Notes under the pieces: model-generated
Database searches by the model: none
Told to the model about the DNA's origin: nothing
What the model saw: only the letters and a program-made list of their open reading frames with translations
Part shown: one piece after another, positions 35,906 to 44,062 of the stretch
Position numbering within the stretch: position 1 is the stretch's first letter
How the letters are laid out: each line of letters starts with the position of its first letter
Translations under genes and position numbers: made by a program
NCBI RefSeq assembly: GCF_026625985.1
Contig: NZ_CP113116.1
Coordinates: 992,001 to 1,056,000 of the forward strand
From: Mycobacterium sp. Aquia_213
Lineage (GTDB): Bacteria; Actinomycetota; Actinomycetes; Mycobacteriales; Mycobacteriaceae
Reading direction: 5' to 3'
DNA: 64,000 nt

Positions 35906-36289
35906 ATGGATCAGAGCATCTACACCCAAATCGGCGGATACGAAGCTATCGAGGACGTAGTCGACGACCTCTACGATCGCGTGCTTGCCGACGATGAACT
36001 TTGCGGCTTCTTCATCGGAACGAACATGAACCGCCTGAAAGGAAAACAGGTGGAGTTTTTTGCGGCCGCGCTCGGTGGGCCCGAGTCCTATACCGGCGCC
36101 CCGATGAAGCTAGTCCATCAAGGACGAGGAATTGCCATGCGTCACTTCGACTTGGTCGTGCAGCACTTGGTCAATGCGCTGAATACGGCCGGGGTTCCGC
36201 CGAGAACGATGGGGCAGATCATCTCCGCGATTGCTCCACTTGCCCCTGAAATCGCATCTGGTGGCGCCACCACGGCGCCGCTGAGCTGA
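35906..36289 (+). CDS. glbN: Group I truncated haemoglobin (trHbN)
   Basis: A 127-residue globin very similar to M. tuberculosis GlbN (136 aa): SIYTQIGGYEAIEDVVDDLY supplies the B10 Tyr, NRLKGKQVEFFAAALGGP the E-helix Gln, and KLVHQGRGIAMRHFDLV the proximal His. TrHbN detoxifies nitric oxide to nitrate. Starting at ATG 35906 the protein lacks the charged N-terminal pre-A extension of the M. tuberculosis protein; a GTG at 35870 would add twelve unrelated residues. The gene lies about 100 bp after the GGDEF gene. Confidence 0.92.
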   Translation: MDQSIYTQIGGYEAIEDVVDDLYDRVLADDELCGFFIGTNMNRLKGKQVEFFAAALGGPESYTGAPMKLVHQGRGIAMRHFDLVVQHLVNALNTAGVPPRTMGQIISAIAPLAPEIASGGATTAPLS

Positions 36290-36360
36290 GCACGCCACAG
36301 GTCGATCGCAACTCCCAAGAGCCACAGGCTATTACGGGAGTGGCCAGGGCCGTGCCGCGG

Positions 36361-37407
36361 TCAACTTGCGGCGGGGCAATCCTTGGTGTGATGCGACATC
36401 AGACGCCTACGGTGATCGCAAGTCCGTTGCGTCACACCGTGCATACGCGCCTCGCTCGGGGTCAGGCCGAAGTGTTGCTTGAACACGGTGTTGAAGGTGC
36501 TTCTCGAACGAAAGCCACTGGCGATCGCGATGCTGTCGATCGAGGTGCTCGACGGCGACTGGCGGAGCAGATCGGCGGCGCGGGTAAGTCGTGTGGTGCG
36601 GATCAGATCGCTGGTTGTGGTGCCGGCGCGCTGCAGGGCTAGCTGAATTTGACGGACCGACCAGCCCAACGAGTGGGCGACACCGGTTGGCGTGAGGTCG
36701 GGATTGCTGGCGTAGCGCGCGACGTGTTCGCGCACCGCCTGCTCGACTGAACCGAGCGTGTCAGGAGCTCCGCCGCGACCGGTCATGCAAGCGAACAACA
36801 GGTCGTTGATGGTGGCGCAGGAACGGGAGAACTCGTAATCGTCGAGGGTTTCGTACTGCATGCTCACGGTCGAGATCATTGAGCTGACTACCGAGCCGAG
36901 CCCGCGCCGGAAGTCCATCACGACGGGGCCTTCCGGCAAGTTGAGGGGTCGGCGTGCGTCCGCGACATCGAACGTCCAGCCCCGAGCCCAGGAGCCGTGG
37001 CGGATCTGAAGGGCGCGCGACTTGCTCAGGAGCAGAGCCTGACCCGGTTGCAGCTGGATCTGACCGCCGTCTTGCTCAAAGTCGAGGACGCCGCTGCGGA
37101 TGATGAAGAGCATGCTCCCGAGATCGCCGTCGGCGCGCACGTCAGCGTCGGTCTTCGCATAGTGCAGGCCCTCTGACCAGAAATCGACCACGCGGTGATC
37201 TCCGTTGTGCTGAACGATGCTGCCCGCTCTGAATCTCGCCGTCTCGGGGAAGAGGAAGTGCAACGAACCGTGATTTGCACAGACATGGTCGACCCAGTAC
37301 CCGGCCGGATCGTCCAGGGCGACGCGCGTGTCGCTGCGCTCTGCGACGTAAGAACTCACCACGCCGGGAGGCCGCGCCTTGGCGCTGAATTGATTCCCTG
37401 TGTTCAT
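36361..37407 (-). CDS. AraC-family transcriptional regulator
   Basis: A 348-residue regulator with an N-terminal cupin-like ligand-binding domain (about 20-210; IIRSGVLDFEQDGGQIQLQP then GQALLLSKSRAL) and a C-terminal double helix-turn-helix. The latter includes GVAHSLGWSVRQIQLALQRA and SIDSIAIASGFRSRSTFNTV then FKQHFGLTPSEAR. The layout matches AraC_binding_2/FeaR-type activators of aromatic or amine catabolism. A 13-bp palindrome lies 61 bp upstream. No obvious target gene is adjacent. Confidence 0.88.
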   Translation of the reverse strand: MNTGNQFSAKARPPGVVSSYVAERSDTRVALDDPAGYWVDHVCANHGSLHFLFPETARFRAGSIVQHNGDHRVVDFWSEGLHYAKTDADVRADGDLGSMLFIIRSGVLDFEQDGGQIQLQPGQALLLSKSRALQIRHGSWARGWTFDVADARRPLNLPEGPVVMDFRRGLGSVVSSMISTVSMQYETLDDYEFSRSCATINDLLFACMTGRGGAPDTLGSVEQAVREHVARYASNPDLTPTGVAHSLGWSVRQIQLALQRAGTTTSDLIRTTRLTRAADLLRQSPSSTSIDSIAIASGFRSRSTFNTVFKQHFGLTPSEARMHGVTQRTCDHRRRLMSHHTKDCPAAS

Positions 37408-37467
37408 CGGAGCTCGGAATCGCCTCTTCCCACACTCGCGTCTGACTAAATGACCATCAAGTATCCC

Positions 37468-37480
37468 CGTCTAGTAGACG
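37468..37480. promoter_or_regulatory. CGTCTA-G-TAGACG palindrome upstream of the AraC gene
   Basis: A perfect 6+1+6 inverted repeat 61 bp before the AraC-family start and 109 bp before its divergent-side neighbour's end. The position suits an autoregulatory operator or transcription start region; nothing else in this 182-bp gap stands out. Confidence 0.3.
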
Positions 37481-37589
37481 TGGGCTACTGGACGTGCGCG
37501 ACCCGGCGCATTGTGTGCGCAGACCACCCATCGTTGGCTCTACCTCATAGCCAGCGCACTGCGGCGGGCAAATATTTCCGATCCGCGCG

Positions 37590-38072
37590 TCATCCCAATT
37601 CGCGGGGAGTCAGCCGCTCGAGGGTGCGCAGGAAGATCCGTCGCTCCCCGGCGTCGAGTTCGCCGAGCCAGCGCTCTTCGCCGCGCTGTATCTCGCTCTG
37701 TACTGCGTCTTTGACGCGTCGGCCCGCTTCGGTGATGGCGAGCAACCGCACTCTGCGATCGTCCGGGTCGGGCCGGCGTTCGATGTATCCGTCGTCCTGG
37801 AGGTCGTCGAGGGTGCGAATGATCCGGGTCTTGTCGGCGCCGATCGCCGCGGCCAGCGCGGCCTGGGTACGCATCGAGGACCGGTCCAGCGCCAGCAAGA
37901 CGACGTAGCCCCACATCGTCACGCCGTGCGCGTGCAGCACCGGCTCCTCCGCCGCGACCAACTCGCGCAGCAGCGGCGCGAGCATCGCGGCGAGGTCAGG
38001 GCGCCGTTCCGGCGACTTCGCAGCCACCGCGTCATGATAGGCATTGCAATATTGTATGCGTGTGCATATCAT
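37590..38072 (-). CDS. MarR-family transcriptional regulator
   Basis: A protein of up to 160 residues with a winged helix: TMWGYVVLLALDRSSMRTQA, ALAAAIGADKTRIIRTLDDL and the wing GYIERRPDPDDRRVRLLAIT. MarR dimers usually repress divergent genes and release on ligand binding. The ATG at 38072 abuts the start of the divergent gene as CATATG, and a palindrome lies in its first codons. The true start may therefore be further in, for example GTG 38027 or ATG 37985. Confidence 0.88.
   Translation of the reverse strand: MICTRIQYCNAYHDAVAAKSPERRPDLAAMLAPLLRELVAAEEPVLHAHGVTMWGYVVLLALDRSSMRTQAALAAAIGADKTRIIRTLDDLQDDGYIERRPDPDDRRVRLLAITEAGRRVKDAVQSEIQRGEERWLGELDAGERRIFLRTLERLTPRELG
38055..38068. promoter_or_regulatory. 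TATGC-GTGT-GCATA candidate MarR operator
   Basis: A perfect 5-bp inverted repeat with a 4-bp spacer, in an AT-rich patch just before the divergent MarR and TIGR03086-type genes. Site size and position match MarR operators. It overlaps codons 2-6 of the MarR gene if that gene starts at 38072. Confidence 0.45.
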
Positions 38073-38717
38073 ATGAACATGCTTACTAACTCAGCTGACA
38101 TCCGGCCGGTGCACCGCGTAGCGGTGCTGCACTCGATCGACATCGTCAACACCGTTACGCGCGACGACTTCGGCAGGCCGACGCCCTGCGGAGATTGGAC
38201 ACTTTTGGACCTTCTCGCCCACATGACCGTCCAACATCGCGGATTCGCCGCGGCGGCGAGAGGCGCCGGCGCGGACCTCGAGAACTGGAATGTGGATAGC
38301 GTCGTCGACGCGGTGCGGGCCGATCACGCGAGTGCCTATGCCGATGCCGCACTCGACGTGATCGACGCATTCGCGGCCGACGGCACGCCCGAGGCACTGT
38401 TCGGACTACCCGAGTTCGGTGCCGGTGCGGCGGTCCCCGGCGCGATGGCCATGGGCTTTCATTTCGTCGACTACGTCGTCCACGGCTGGGACGTCGCCGC
38501 CTCACTGGGCCTGCGCTACGAGCTACCCGCCGACGTCATCGCCGCCGCCCTGCCCCTTGTGCTGGCCGTCCCCGACGGCGAATTTCGCAGCGGGCAGGGC
38601 GCGCCGTTCGGCCCCGCCATCGAGGGGCCGGGCGGCGAAAACTTCGACCGCGTCCTGAGCCATCTCGGCCGTCGACCGGACTGGGCGCAGCGATACTCGA
38701 CGGCCACGCGCCGATGA
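38073..38717 (+). CDS. TIGR03086-type metal-binding protein (mycothiol-dependent enzyme superfamily)
   Basis: A 214-residue protein of the MDMPI/DinB-like four-helix superfamily: CGDWTLLDLLAHMTVQHRGF carries the first His, and MGFHFVDYVVHGWDVAASLG carries the HxxxDxxxHxWD-type metal-ligand segment that defines the family. Members include mycothiol-dependent maleylpyruvate isomerase and thiol transferases. The start is ATG 38073 or ATG 38079. It is divergent from the MarR gene, which probably controls it. Confidence 0.85.
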   Translation: MNMLTNSADIRPVHRVAVLHSIDIVNTVTRDDFGRPTPCGDWTLLDLLAHMTVQHRGFAAAARGAGADLENWNVDSVVDAVRADHASAYADAALDVIDAFAADGTPEALFGLPEFGAGAAVPGAMAMGFHFVDYVVHGWDVAASLGLRYELPADVIAAALPLVLAVPDGEFRSGQGAPFGPAIEGPGGENFDRVLSHLGRRPDWAQRYSTATRR

Positions 38718-38984
38718 GTGTCCTTGTGCGAGAAAGCATTTAATTCACGCTAATCGCGGCGCAATACGTCGCGCAAAGTGCCGCAGTGAATTTGGTTGCT
38801 CCTCAATGCATCTGCGGATTGCCAGAGAAATGGCCCTGTTGTGCGCGCGCATCGTGCTCCGCCAGGCCGGAATTCGAGCGAGAAACCCAGCGAAGCGCAT
38901 CGGTGCGTATTGCCACCGTGCCCGCACGTTACTGTTCTCTAGTCGGCCTCAGCGGACAACCGAATAGAACAGGTGGGGACACTC

Positions 38985-40013
38985 ATGACCGCAGCAGCAC
39001 CCTCGTCGGCGCTCGACTCGCGGGTCGGCCACTACTACCGGATGGAAGACATTTACCAGGTCGGCCGCGAGAAGCTGCGCGAGTTCGCCCGTGCCGTCCA
39101 GGACTATCACCCCGCGCACTGGGATGTCTCCGCCGCCGCCGAGCTGGGATATTCGGACCTGGTGGCGCCGCTGACGTTCACGTCGGCCCCGGCCATGGCA
39201 GCCAATCGGCACCTGTTCGAATCGGTGGTCATCGGTTACGAGATGTACCTGCAGACTGAAGAAGTCTTCGAGCAGCACCGACCGATCGTCGCCGGCGACG
39301 AACTGCACATCGACGTCGAACTGTCGTCGGTACGAAGGTTCGCCGGCAGAGACTTGATCACCGTCACCAACACCTTCACCGACACCGCCGGCGAGCGGGT
39401 GCACACCTTGCACACCACCGTCGTCGGCGTCACCTCCGAGGATGTCGACCCGGCGATCAGGGCGACCGCGCAGAAAGTGATGATGCACGACGTGAACCTC
39501 GCCGGGATCGACTACTCCGATGCGGACTACCAGAAGACGGTGCGTCCCGCGGGCGAGGTGCGGATCGCCAACGACACGACCCGCACCCCTGGGACGCCGT
39601 CCTTTGAAGAGGTCAAGGTCGGCGACGAGCTACCGGTGCAACACGCCCGACTGTCCCGCGGCGACCTGGTGAACTACGCCGGGGTGGCCTGCGACGCCAA
39701 CCCGCTGCACTGGGACGAGAACCTCGCCAAAATGGCGGGACAGCCCGATGTGATCGCCCACGGAATGCTCACCATGGGGTTGGGTGCTTCGTTCGCCTCC
39801 ACATGGACTGGCGATCCCGGTGCCGTTACCCGCTACGCGGTCCGGCTGGCCCAGCCGGTGATCGTGTCGGCGGCCGAGGGTGCAGACATCGAATACAGTG
39901 GCCGGATCAAGTCGTTGGACCCCGCGACCCGCACGGGTGTCGCGATCGTCACCGCGAAGTCCGGTGGCCGAAAGATCTTCGGCCTGGCGACGGTGAACGC
40001 CCGCTTCCGCTGA
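38985..40013 (+). CDS. Fused HadA/HadB-like (3R)-hydroxyacyl dehydratase
   Basis: A 342-residue double hot-dog protein. The N-terminal half (about 10-160) looks HadA-like (VGREKLREFARAVQDYHPAH, with YSDLVAPLTFTSAPAM). The C-terminal half (about 200-342) is HadB/MaoC-like with hydratase motif LVNYAGVACDANPLHWDENL and HGMLTMGLGASF. It would dehydrate 3-hydroxyacyl-ACP or -CoA, in FAS-II or a related lipid route. ATG 38985 is chosen because GGTGGGG lies 6 bp upstream. The 267 bp before it hold no other feature I can support. Confidence 0.85.
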   Translation: MTAAAPSSALDSRVGHYYRMEDIYQVGREKLREFARAVQDYHPAHWDVSAAAELGYSDLVAPLTFTSAPAMAANRHLFESVVIGYEMYLQTEEVFEQHRPIVAGDELHIDVELSSVRRFAGRDLITVTNTFTDTAGERVHTLHTTVVGVTSEDVDPAIRATAQKVMMHDVNLAGIDYSDADYQKTVRPAGEVRIANDTTRTPGTPSFEEVKVGDELPVQHARLSRGDLVNYAGVACDANPLHWDENLAKMAGQPDVIAHGMLTMGLGASFASTWTGDPGAVTRYAVRLAQPVIVSAAEGADIEYSGRIKSLDPATRTGVAIVTAKSGGRKIFGLATVNARFR

Positions 40014-40123
40014 CTTGGCGGCAGCCCGTGGTATTGGCGCCGCGCGATCAGCCGAACCTGCGGCAGTCCCGGATCAATAGCGAAAAGTCTGCGCCCACTT
40101 AGCATTTGCGTTAGGTATTCGCC

Positions 40124-42121
40124 TCAGGAAACCTCGGTGAGGGCGGCGTCGAGTTGCCCGGTGAGGTGTTTCCAGTACAGCCAGTCGGCCACGGCGTGGC
40201 GCTGGGCAGTCGGGTCGGCCGAGGCGTGAGCCTCGGTGAGGATGACTTGTTGGCAGTGAGCGGTATAAGTATGAAACGCACGCACGTGTGCGGTTCCTCG
40301 CCCGGAAGCGCTGCTACCCATGGTCCGCATTAGCCGCGCCCACAGCTTCAAGCGTTCATCGGCCGGCGGGCCGGTATCGGCAGGTGCCGGCGGAAGCAGG
40401 TCGGTCAGCCGCCCTTCGGGGGTAGCGGCCAGTCGTTCGGCGGCCTCGGGATCGACTACTTCCAGCCGGGACCGGCCGATCATCTCCCCGCCGTCGGGGA
40501 TGTCGTCGGGTTGCAGCACGACTCTGGCCGCGCCGGGATCGGAGTCGGCGAACTGCTCCGCGGTGGCGATCACCGCCCGCAACTGGGCGCCGCGATGAGT
40601 CGCCCACCCCTGCACCGCCAGCATCGGATAGGTAGCCCAACTCGCCCGCTCAGCGGACGGGATCGTCTGGTCAGCTGAGGCCATGTGCACCTGGTTGGGC
40701 AAGAACACCCCTTCGGGTATGTAGGCCAGCCCATAGCTGTTGGCCACCACGATCGCGCCGTCCGTCATCAGCGCGGTCACCCAGAAGAAGCCGAAGTCCG
40801 GTGCCAGGTCGACGACCGGTGCGTTCAGCGCGGCAGCGATGCGCCGCGCCAACTGCAGCCGGTCGGTGCCGTCGCGGCGCGATGCATCGGCCGTGGCTGC
40901 CCCGGCGATCGCATCGCGTTCGATCCGTGCCCGCGACGCCGGGATCATCGCCATCGCGGCGCCGTCTGCCGACTGCGCGGGATCGGTCGACGCGCGAGAC
41001 GGGGAGGGTTCGCGCTGCGCCGACGCCCGGAGCTTGGCCGCCGCGGGGCTCATGCGTGGGCTGTTGCCCGGGGCCATGCCGTCGCCCCCAACACCCCCAC
41101 CCGCCGCCGTGATCGGAGCGACGCCAGCTCCGGCGGCACCCGATGCCATCGGCATGACCGGCATGCCGGTCGCGCTGGCCGGCGACATTCGCGGCGAGGT
41201 GTCCGGCGGTCCACCTGCCGGCGGTGGCGCGTCGGTCAGCGGTGCGGCAGCCAGGTCATCGTCATCGTCACCGGCACTGCGTGAGGACGCGGCCGGACCG
41301 CGCGCGGGGCCCGCAGCAACCGTTGCCTCGGCCGGCGCCGCAGCAGGTGTCGGCGAGGCCGGTGACGAACCAGGAAAACGCGGTCCGCCCGGAATCGACG
41401 GCGGGACGCCCCCCGCGGCAGTCCCGGGCACATACGGCTGGGGAACTACCGGTGTCGGCGGCGAGGTGTCCTCCTGCCACGACCCGCCCTTGGAGTCCTC
41501 GTCCCCCGGCCTGGAGTCGGGAGATTCTTCGTCGCCCGGCGCGGACCCCGGAGGCGTTTCGTCGCCCGGCGCCGGTGATTCTTTCTGTTCCAGTAGTCGC
41601 TGCAGCGCGGTATCCGGCGGTTCCCAAGCCTTGCTTGCGAGGATCCGCTCGGCGGTCACGGCAACAACGCCGGCGTTCGCCCCCTGCGCCGCGGAGACCA
41701 CCGCATCGATCGCGGCGGTGCGCTCGGCTTCGTCTCGCCTGACGTCACCCTGCAGCATGGCGATCTGCCCGCGAGCATCTTCCACGTTGTCGGTGATGTC
41801 TGACTTTGCTCCAATGAGCGACATGGCGATGTACCTGTGCCAGGTAATCGCGGTGGCAAGACTGTTTTGCAGCGAAACCAATCCAGCTACGTCTGCTTCC
41901 AGCTGGTTGTTGGCGGCGCCGGCGGCATTGCCCGTCCAGACGCCACCCGTGAAAACCTCGCCTTGCTCATGGCGGCAGTTTCCCAAGACCTGATTGACCT
42001 GTTGCAACACCTGCGTGTACTGCTGGGCCCGGTCGTAGTGAGTGTTCTCGTCGACCCCCGGCCATCCACCCGGCGTAAGCATCCGCTCGACATACTCGCC
42101 CGTCGGCCGCGCCAGGTTCAT
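40124..42121 (-). CDS. espK: EspK-like ESX-1-associated protein
   Basis: A 665-residue protein resembling M. tuberculosis EspK (Rv3879c, 729 aa) at both ends. The N-terminus reads MNLARPTGEYVERMLTPGGW, then YDRAQQYTQVLQQV and a WxG motif, VWTGNAAGAANNQ, at W62-G64. The centre (about 180-390) is low-complexity Pro/Ala/Gly/Asp with PGDE repeats. The C-terminal domain matches: LQLARRIAAALNAPV, IVVANSYGLAYIPEGV and MIGRSRLEVVDPEAAERL, ending AVADWLYWKHLTGQLDAAL. In M. tuberculosis EspK is a chaperone-like partner that brings EspB to the ESX-1 system. Here it follows EspB after 65 bp, without EspL. Confidence 0.88.
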   Translation of the reverse strand: MNLARPTGEYVERMLTPGGWPGVDENTHYDRAQQYTQVLQQVNQVLGNCRHEQGEVFTGGVWTGNAAGAANNQLEADVAGLVSLQNSLATAITWHRYIAMSLIGAKSDITDNVEDARGQIAMLQGDVRRDEAERTAAIDAVVSAAQGANAGVVAVTAERILASKAWEPPDTALQRLLEQKESPAPGDETPPGSAPGDEESPDSRPGDEDSKGGSWQEDTSPPTPVVPQPYVPGTAAGGVPPSIPGGPRFPGSSPASPTPAAAPAEATVAAGPARGPAASSRSAGDDDDDLAAAPLTDAPPPAGGPPDTSPRMSPASATGMPVMPMASGAAGAGVAPITAAGGGVGGDGMAPGNSPRMSPAAAKLRASAQREPSPSRASTDPAQSADGAAMAMIPASRARIERDAIAGAATADASRRDGTDRLQLARRIAAALNAPVVDLAPDFGFFWVTALMTDGAIVVANSYGLAYIPEGVFLPNQVHMASADQTIPSAERASWATYPMLAVQGWATHRGAQLRAVIATAEQFADSDPGAARVVLQPDDIPDGGEMIGRSRLEVVDPEAAERLAATPEGRLTDLLPPAPADTGPPADERLKLWARLMRTMGSSASGRGTAHVRAFHTYTAHCQQVILTEAHASADPTAQRHAVADWLYWKHLTGQLDAALTEVS

Positions 42122-42186
42122 CGCCTACTCCTGTCCTAGTAGCGCCGATCGGGTGGATTGGGATCGCTCGGCCGAAGCGGGTCGGC

Positions 42187-43611
42187 TTACTGCTCGGGCA
42201 CGTCTTTGGCAGCGCGCAGACCGACAACGCCTTCGGTCCACGCCCGGTTCTCCGTGTACAGCGCGTCGTCGTCGCCCGCCACGCGTTTGCCCTTGCCGGC
42301 GCCTTTGTCACCCTGGCCGCCCACCGGAGCGCCGCCCATGCCCATGCCCCCGGACTGGCCCGGCACGCCCCGGCCCAGGTTTCCGAGCCCCGGCGCGGCC
42401 CCGGCAGGCCGTGCCGGCGCGTCTGCGATTGCGGATCCCAACGGCATGTTCGGCATACCGGCCCCACCGAACGACGCCGGTTTGACACCGGCTGGCAGGG
42501 GCGGCGGCTTGTTTCCGGCCATGTCCGGCAACGCCACATCCAGCTTCGGGACGGGCGGCTTCGGGGGCATGCCGTTGAAGCCGGTGAGCCCGCCGGGGAA
42601 ATTCGTGAGTGGATTGCCGGGGTCCGGGAGATTGTCGTCGGGTATCGGAATTGACGGGTTGATCTGGTACGCCGACGGCGGCTTCGGCGGACTCACCGGC
42701 GCAATGGGCAAAGCGGCCCTTGACTGGTATCCGGCGAGCGCGGTTTCGGAGTTCTTCTGTAGCTCCGGCATCACCCGGGCCGCGAAAGCCGGACCTTCTT
42801 TATTGTTCGGCGCATACGCATTTAGCTCGAACCAGGTGAGCCAGTTGTAGTCGAGCACATCGCTTTTCGGTATCAGCCACGCAATGATCCCGGAGTTTCG
42901 TTCATTGCCGAGACGGACCTGGCTCCACCTCACGTGCTCATGGCGAGCCCAGCCGTGCGCGGTGACGACCTGTCGGGCCTGACCGGCCAACTGGACGCAC
43001 AAAGCCGCCATTTGATCCAGCCAATTCTGCTGTGCATTGAAATTTTCCTCAACGGCTGCCCGCGCCTCACCGTGCCACTGCAAGAAGGGCCGGAACCGAC
43101 TCCGCGCATCCAGCAACGCTTGCTGGTACTTTTCCCACGCATTCGCGAAGTCGTTGAACGACTTGCCCTGATCGAGTTGCTCGAGTTCATGCGCGGTTTC
43201 CAAAACATCTTTGAAGGCACCCGGTTCGGGGTCTCCCGCCGCGAGCGGCGTGGCACCGAGTGTTGCCGGTTCGAAGTCACCAGCCGCATCCCGGGGGCCG
43301 GGCATCACCACTCCGACGACGGACGTTTCGGTCTCGATGGCCTTCTTGGCGTGGTCGTCGGTGCCCTCGTAGGCTTTGGCCGCATTTCGCAGCGACTCTG
43401 CCAGACGTTTTCGCTCCTGTTCACCAGCCATCAGGAAGAGCCGTAAATTATCGGCGGACAGCACAAGCTGAGCGGCCGCGTTCTTGACCATCGCGAGGGC
43501 ACACGGCGGCTGGGGAATTTCAGTGGGGACGCCCGGTATCGGGGCTTCCAGTTCGGTGGCTCTGGCTAAGAGTTCAGTTACCTCAACACTGAACGTCCCC
43601 GGATGTGTCAT
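42187..43611 (-). CDS. espB: EspB-like ESX-1 secreted substrate
   Basis: A 474-residue homologue of EspB (Rv3881c, 460 aa). The N-terminal PE-PPE-like fold retains the YxxxD export motif (YEGTD, 81-85) and the WxG turn (WHG, 179-181). The low-complexity Gly/Pro C-terminal half includes MPNMPLGSAIADAPARPAG and ends with the conserved ALYTENRAWTEGVVGLRAA. EspB forms heptameric ring particles and binds phospholipids in M. tuberculosis. The start has AGGAG 10 bp upstream. No eccC, mycP, esx or espL gene is present in the window, so this is a detached copy. Confidence 0.9.
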   Translation of the reverse strand: MTHPGTFSVEVTELLARATELEAPIPGVPTEIPQPPCALAMVKNAAAQLVLSADNLRLFLMAGEQERKRLAESLRNAAKAYEGTDDHAKKAIETETSVVGVVMPGPRDAAGDFEPATLGATPLAAGDPEPGAFKDVLETAHELEQLDQGKSFNDFANAWEKYQQALLDARSRFRPFLQWHGEARAAVEENFNAQQNWLDQMAALCVQLAGQARQVVTAHGWARHEHVRWSQVRLGNERNSGIIAWLIPKSDVLDYNWLTWFELNAYAPNNKEGPAFAARVMPELQKNSETALAGYQSRAALPIAPVSPPKPPSAYQINPSIPIPDDNLPDPGNPLTNFPGGLTGFNGMPPKPPVPKLDVALPDMAGNKPPPLPAGVKPASFGGAGMPNMPLGSAIADAPARPAGAAPGLGNLGRGVPGQSGGMGMGGAPVGGQGDKGAGKGKRVAGDDDALYTENRAWTEGVVGLRAAKDVPEQ

Positions 43612-43744
43612 AGCGACTCATCTCCTGCTTGTCAGAATCCATCACGAAGAAAGCTGGCAACTATTGTTGCCGACGTTCGTTCATCGATATCCCGAAGCGA
43701 CTGGGGCCATTTCGTCGGCACTGGCATGGCGCCCCGGCATCATG

Positions 43745-43763
43745 GTTAATAAGCCTAACCTAG
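43745..43763 (-). promoter_or_regulatory. Iron-box (IdeR)-like site upstream of espB
   Basis: Read on the minus strand, 43763-43745 is CTAGGTTAGGCTTATTAAC, which matches the mycobacterial IdeR consensus TTAGGTTAGGCTAACCTAA at 13 of 19 positions, with an unbroken run of eleven in the left arm. It overlaps the palindrome AACCTAGGTT and lies 134 bp before the espB start. IdeR is the DtxR-type iron regulator. The right arm is weak, so this is a candidate only. The rest of the 322-bp gap between espB and the tRNA gene has no supported gene. Confidence 0.4.
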
Positions 43764-43933
43764 GTTGACACAAGCTATTCGCGGCAAAATTCGGGCCTTC
43801 GGATGCAACGGCGCTGCAGTCCGCCAAGCCGGCGGCCAAAACACCAGCAAACCTCAGCCGGCTGGCCGGTGGCAATCAGATGTATAGCGGATAGCTAAGA
43901 GTCAATTCTTGGACGTTCCGCTGGTAGTAAGAG

Positions 43934-44006
43934 TGCCCCCGGCAGGATTCGAACCTGCGACACCGGCTTTAGGAGAGCCGTGCTCTATCCCCTGAGCTAC
44001 GAGGGC
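43934..44006 (-). tRNA. tRNA-Arg (anticodon CCU)
   Basis: The 73-nt cloverleaf reads on the minus strand. Acceptor arms are GCCCTCG / CGGGGGC (one T-G wobble). The D-arm is GCTC / GAGC, and the anticodon arm is CGGCT-CTCCTAA-AGCCG with anticodon CCT. The T-arm is GCAGG-TTCGAAT-CCTGC, with discriminator A. CCA is not encoded. It decodes AGG. tRNA genes are frequent integration sites, and the espK-espB pair is next to it. Confidence 0.96.
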
Positions 44007-44062
44007 GGACGGGCCTGAGCTTACCGTGACGGCGGGCTCAGGCCCGTTGGCCGCGACTGCGG

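Noticed and set aside
43681..43875. 64-codon minus-strand frame between espB and the tRNA gene
   Set aside because: No ribosome binding site, no family features, and it would overlap the presumed espB promoter.
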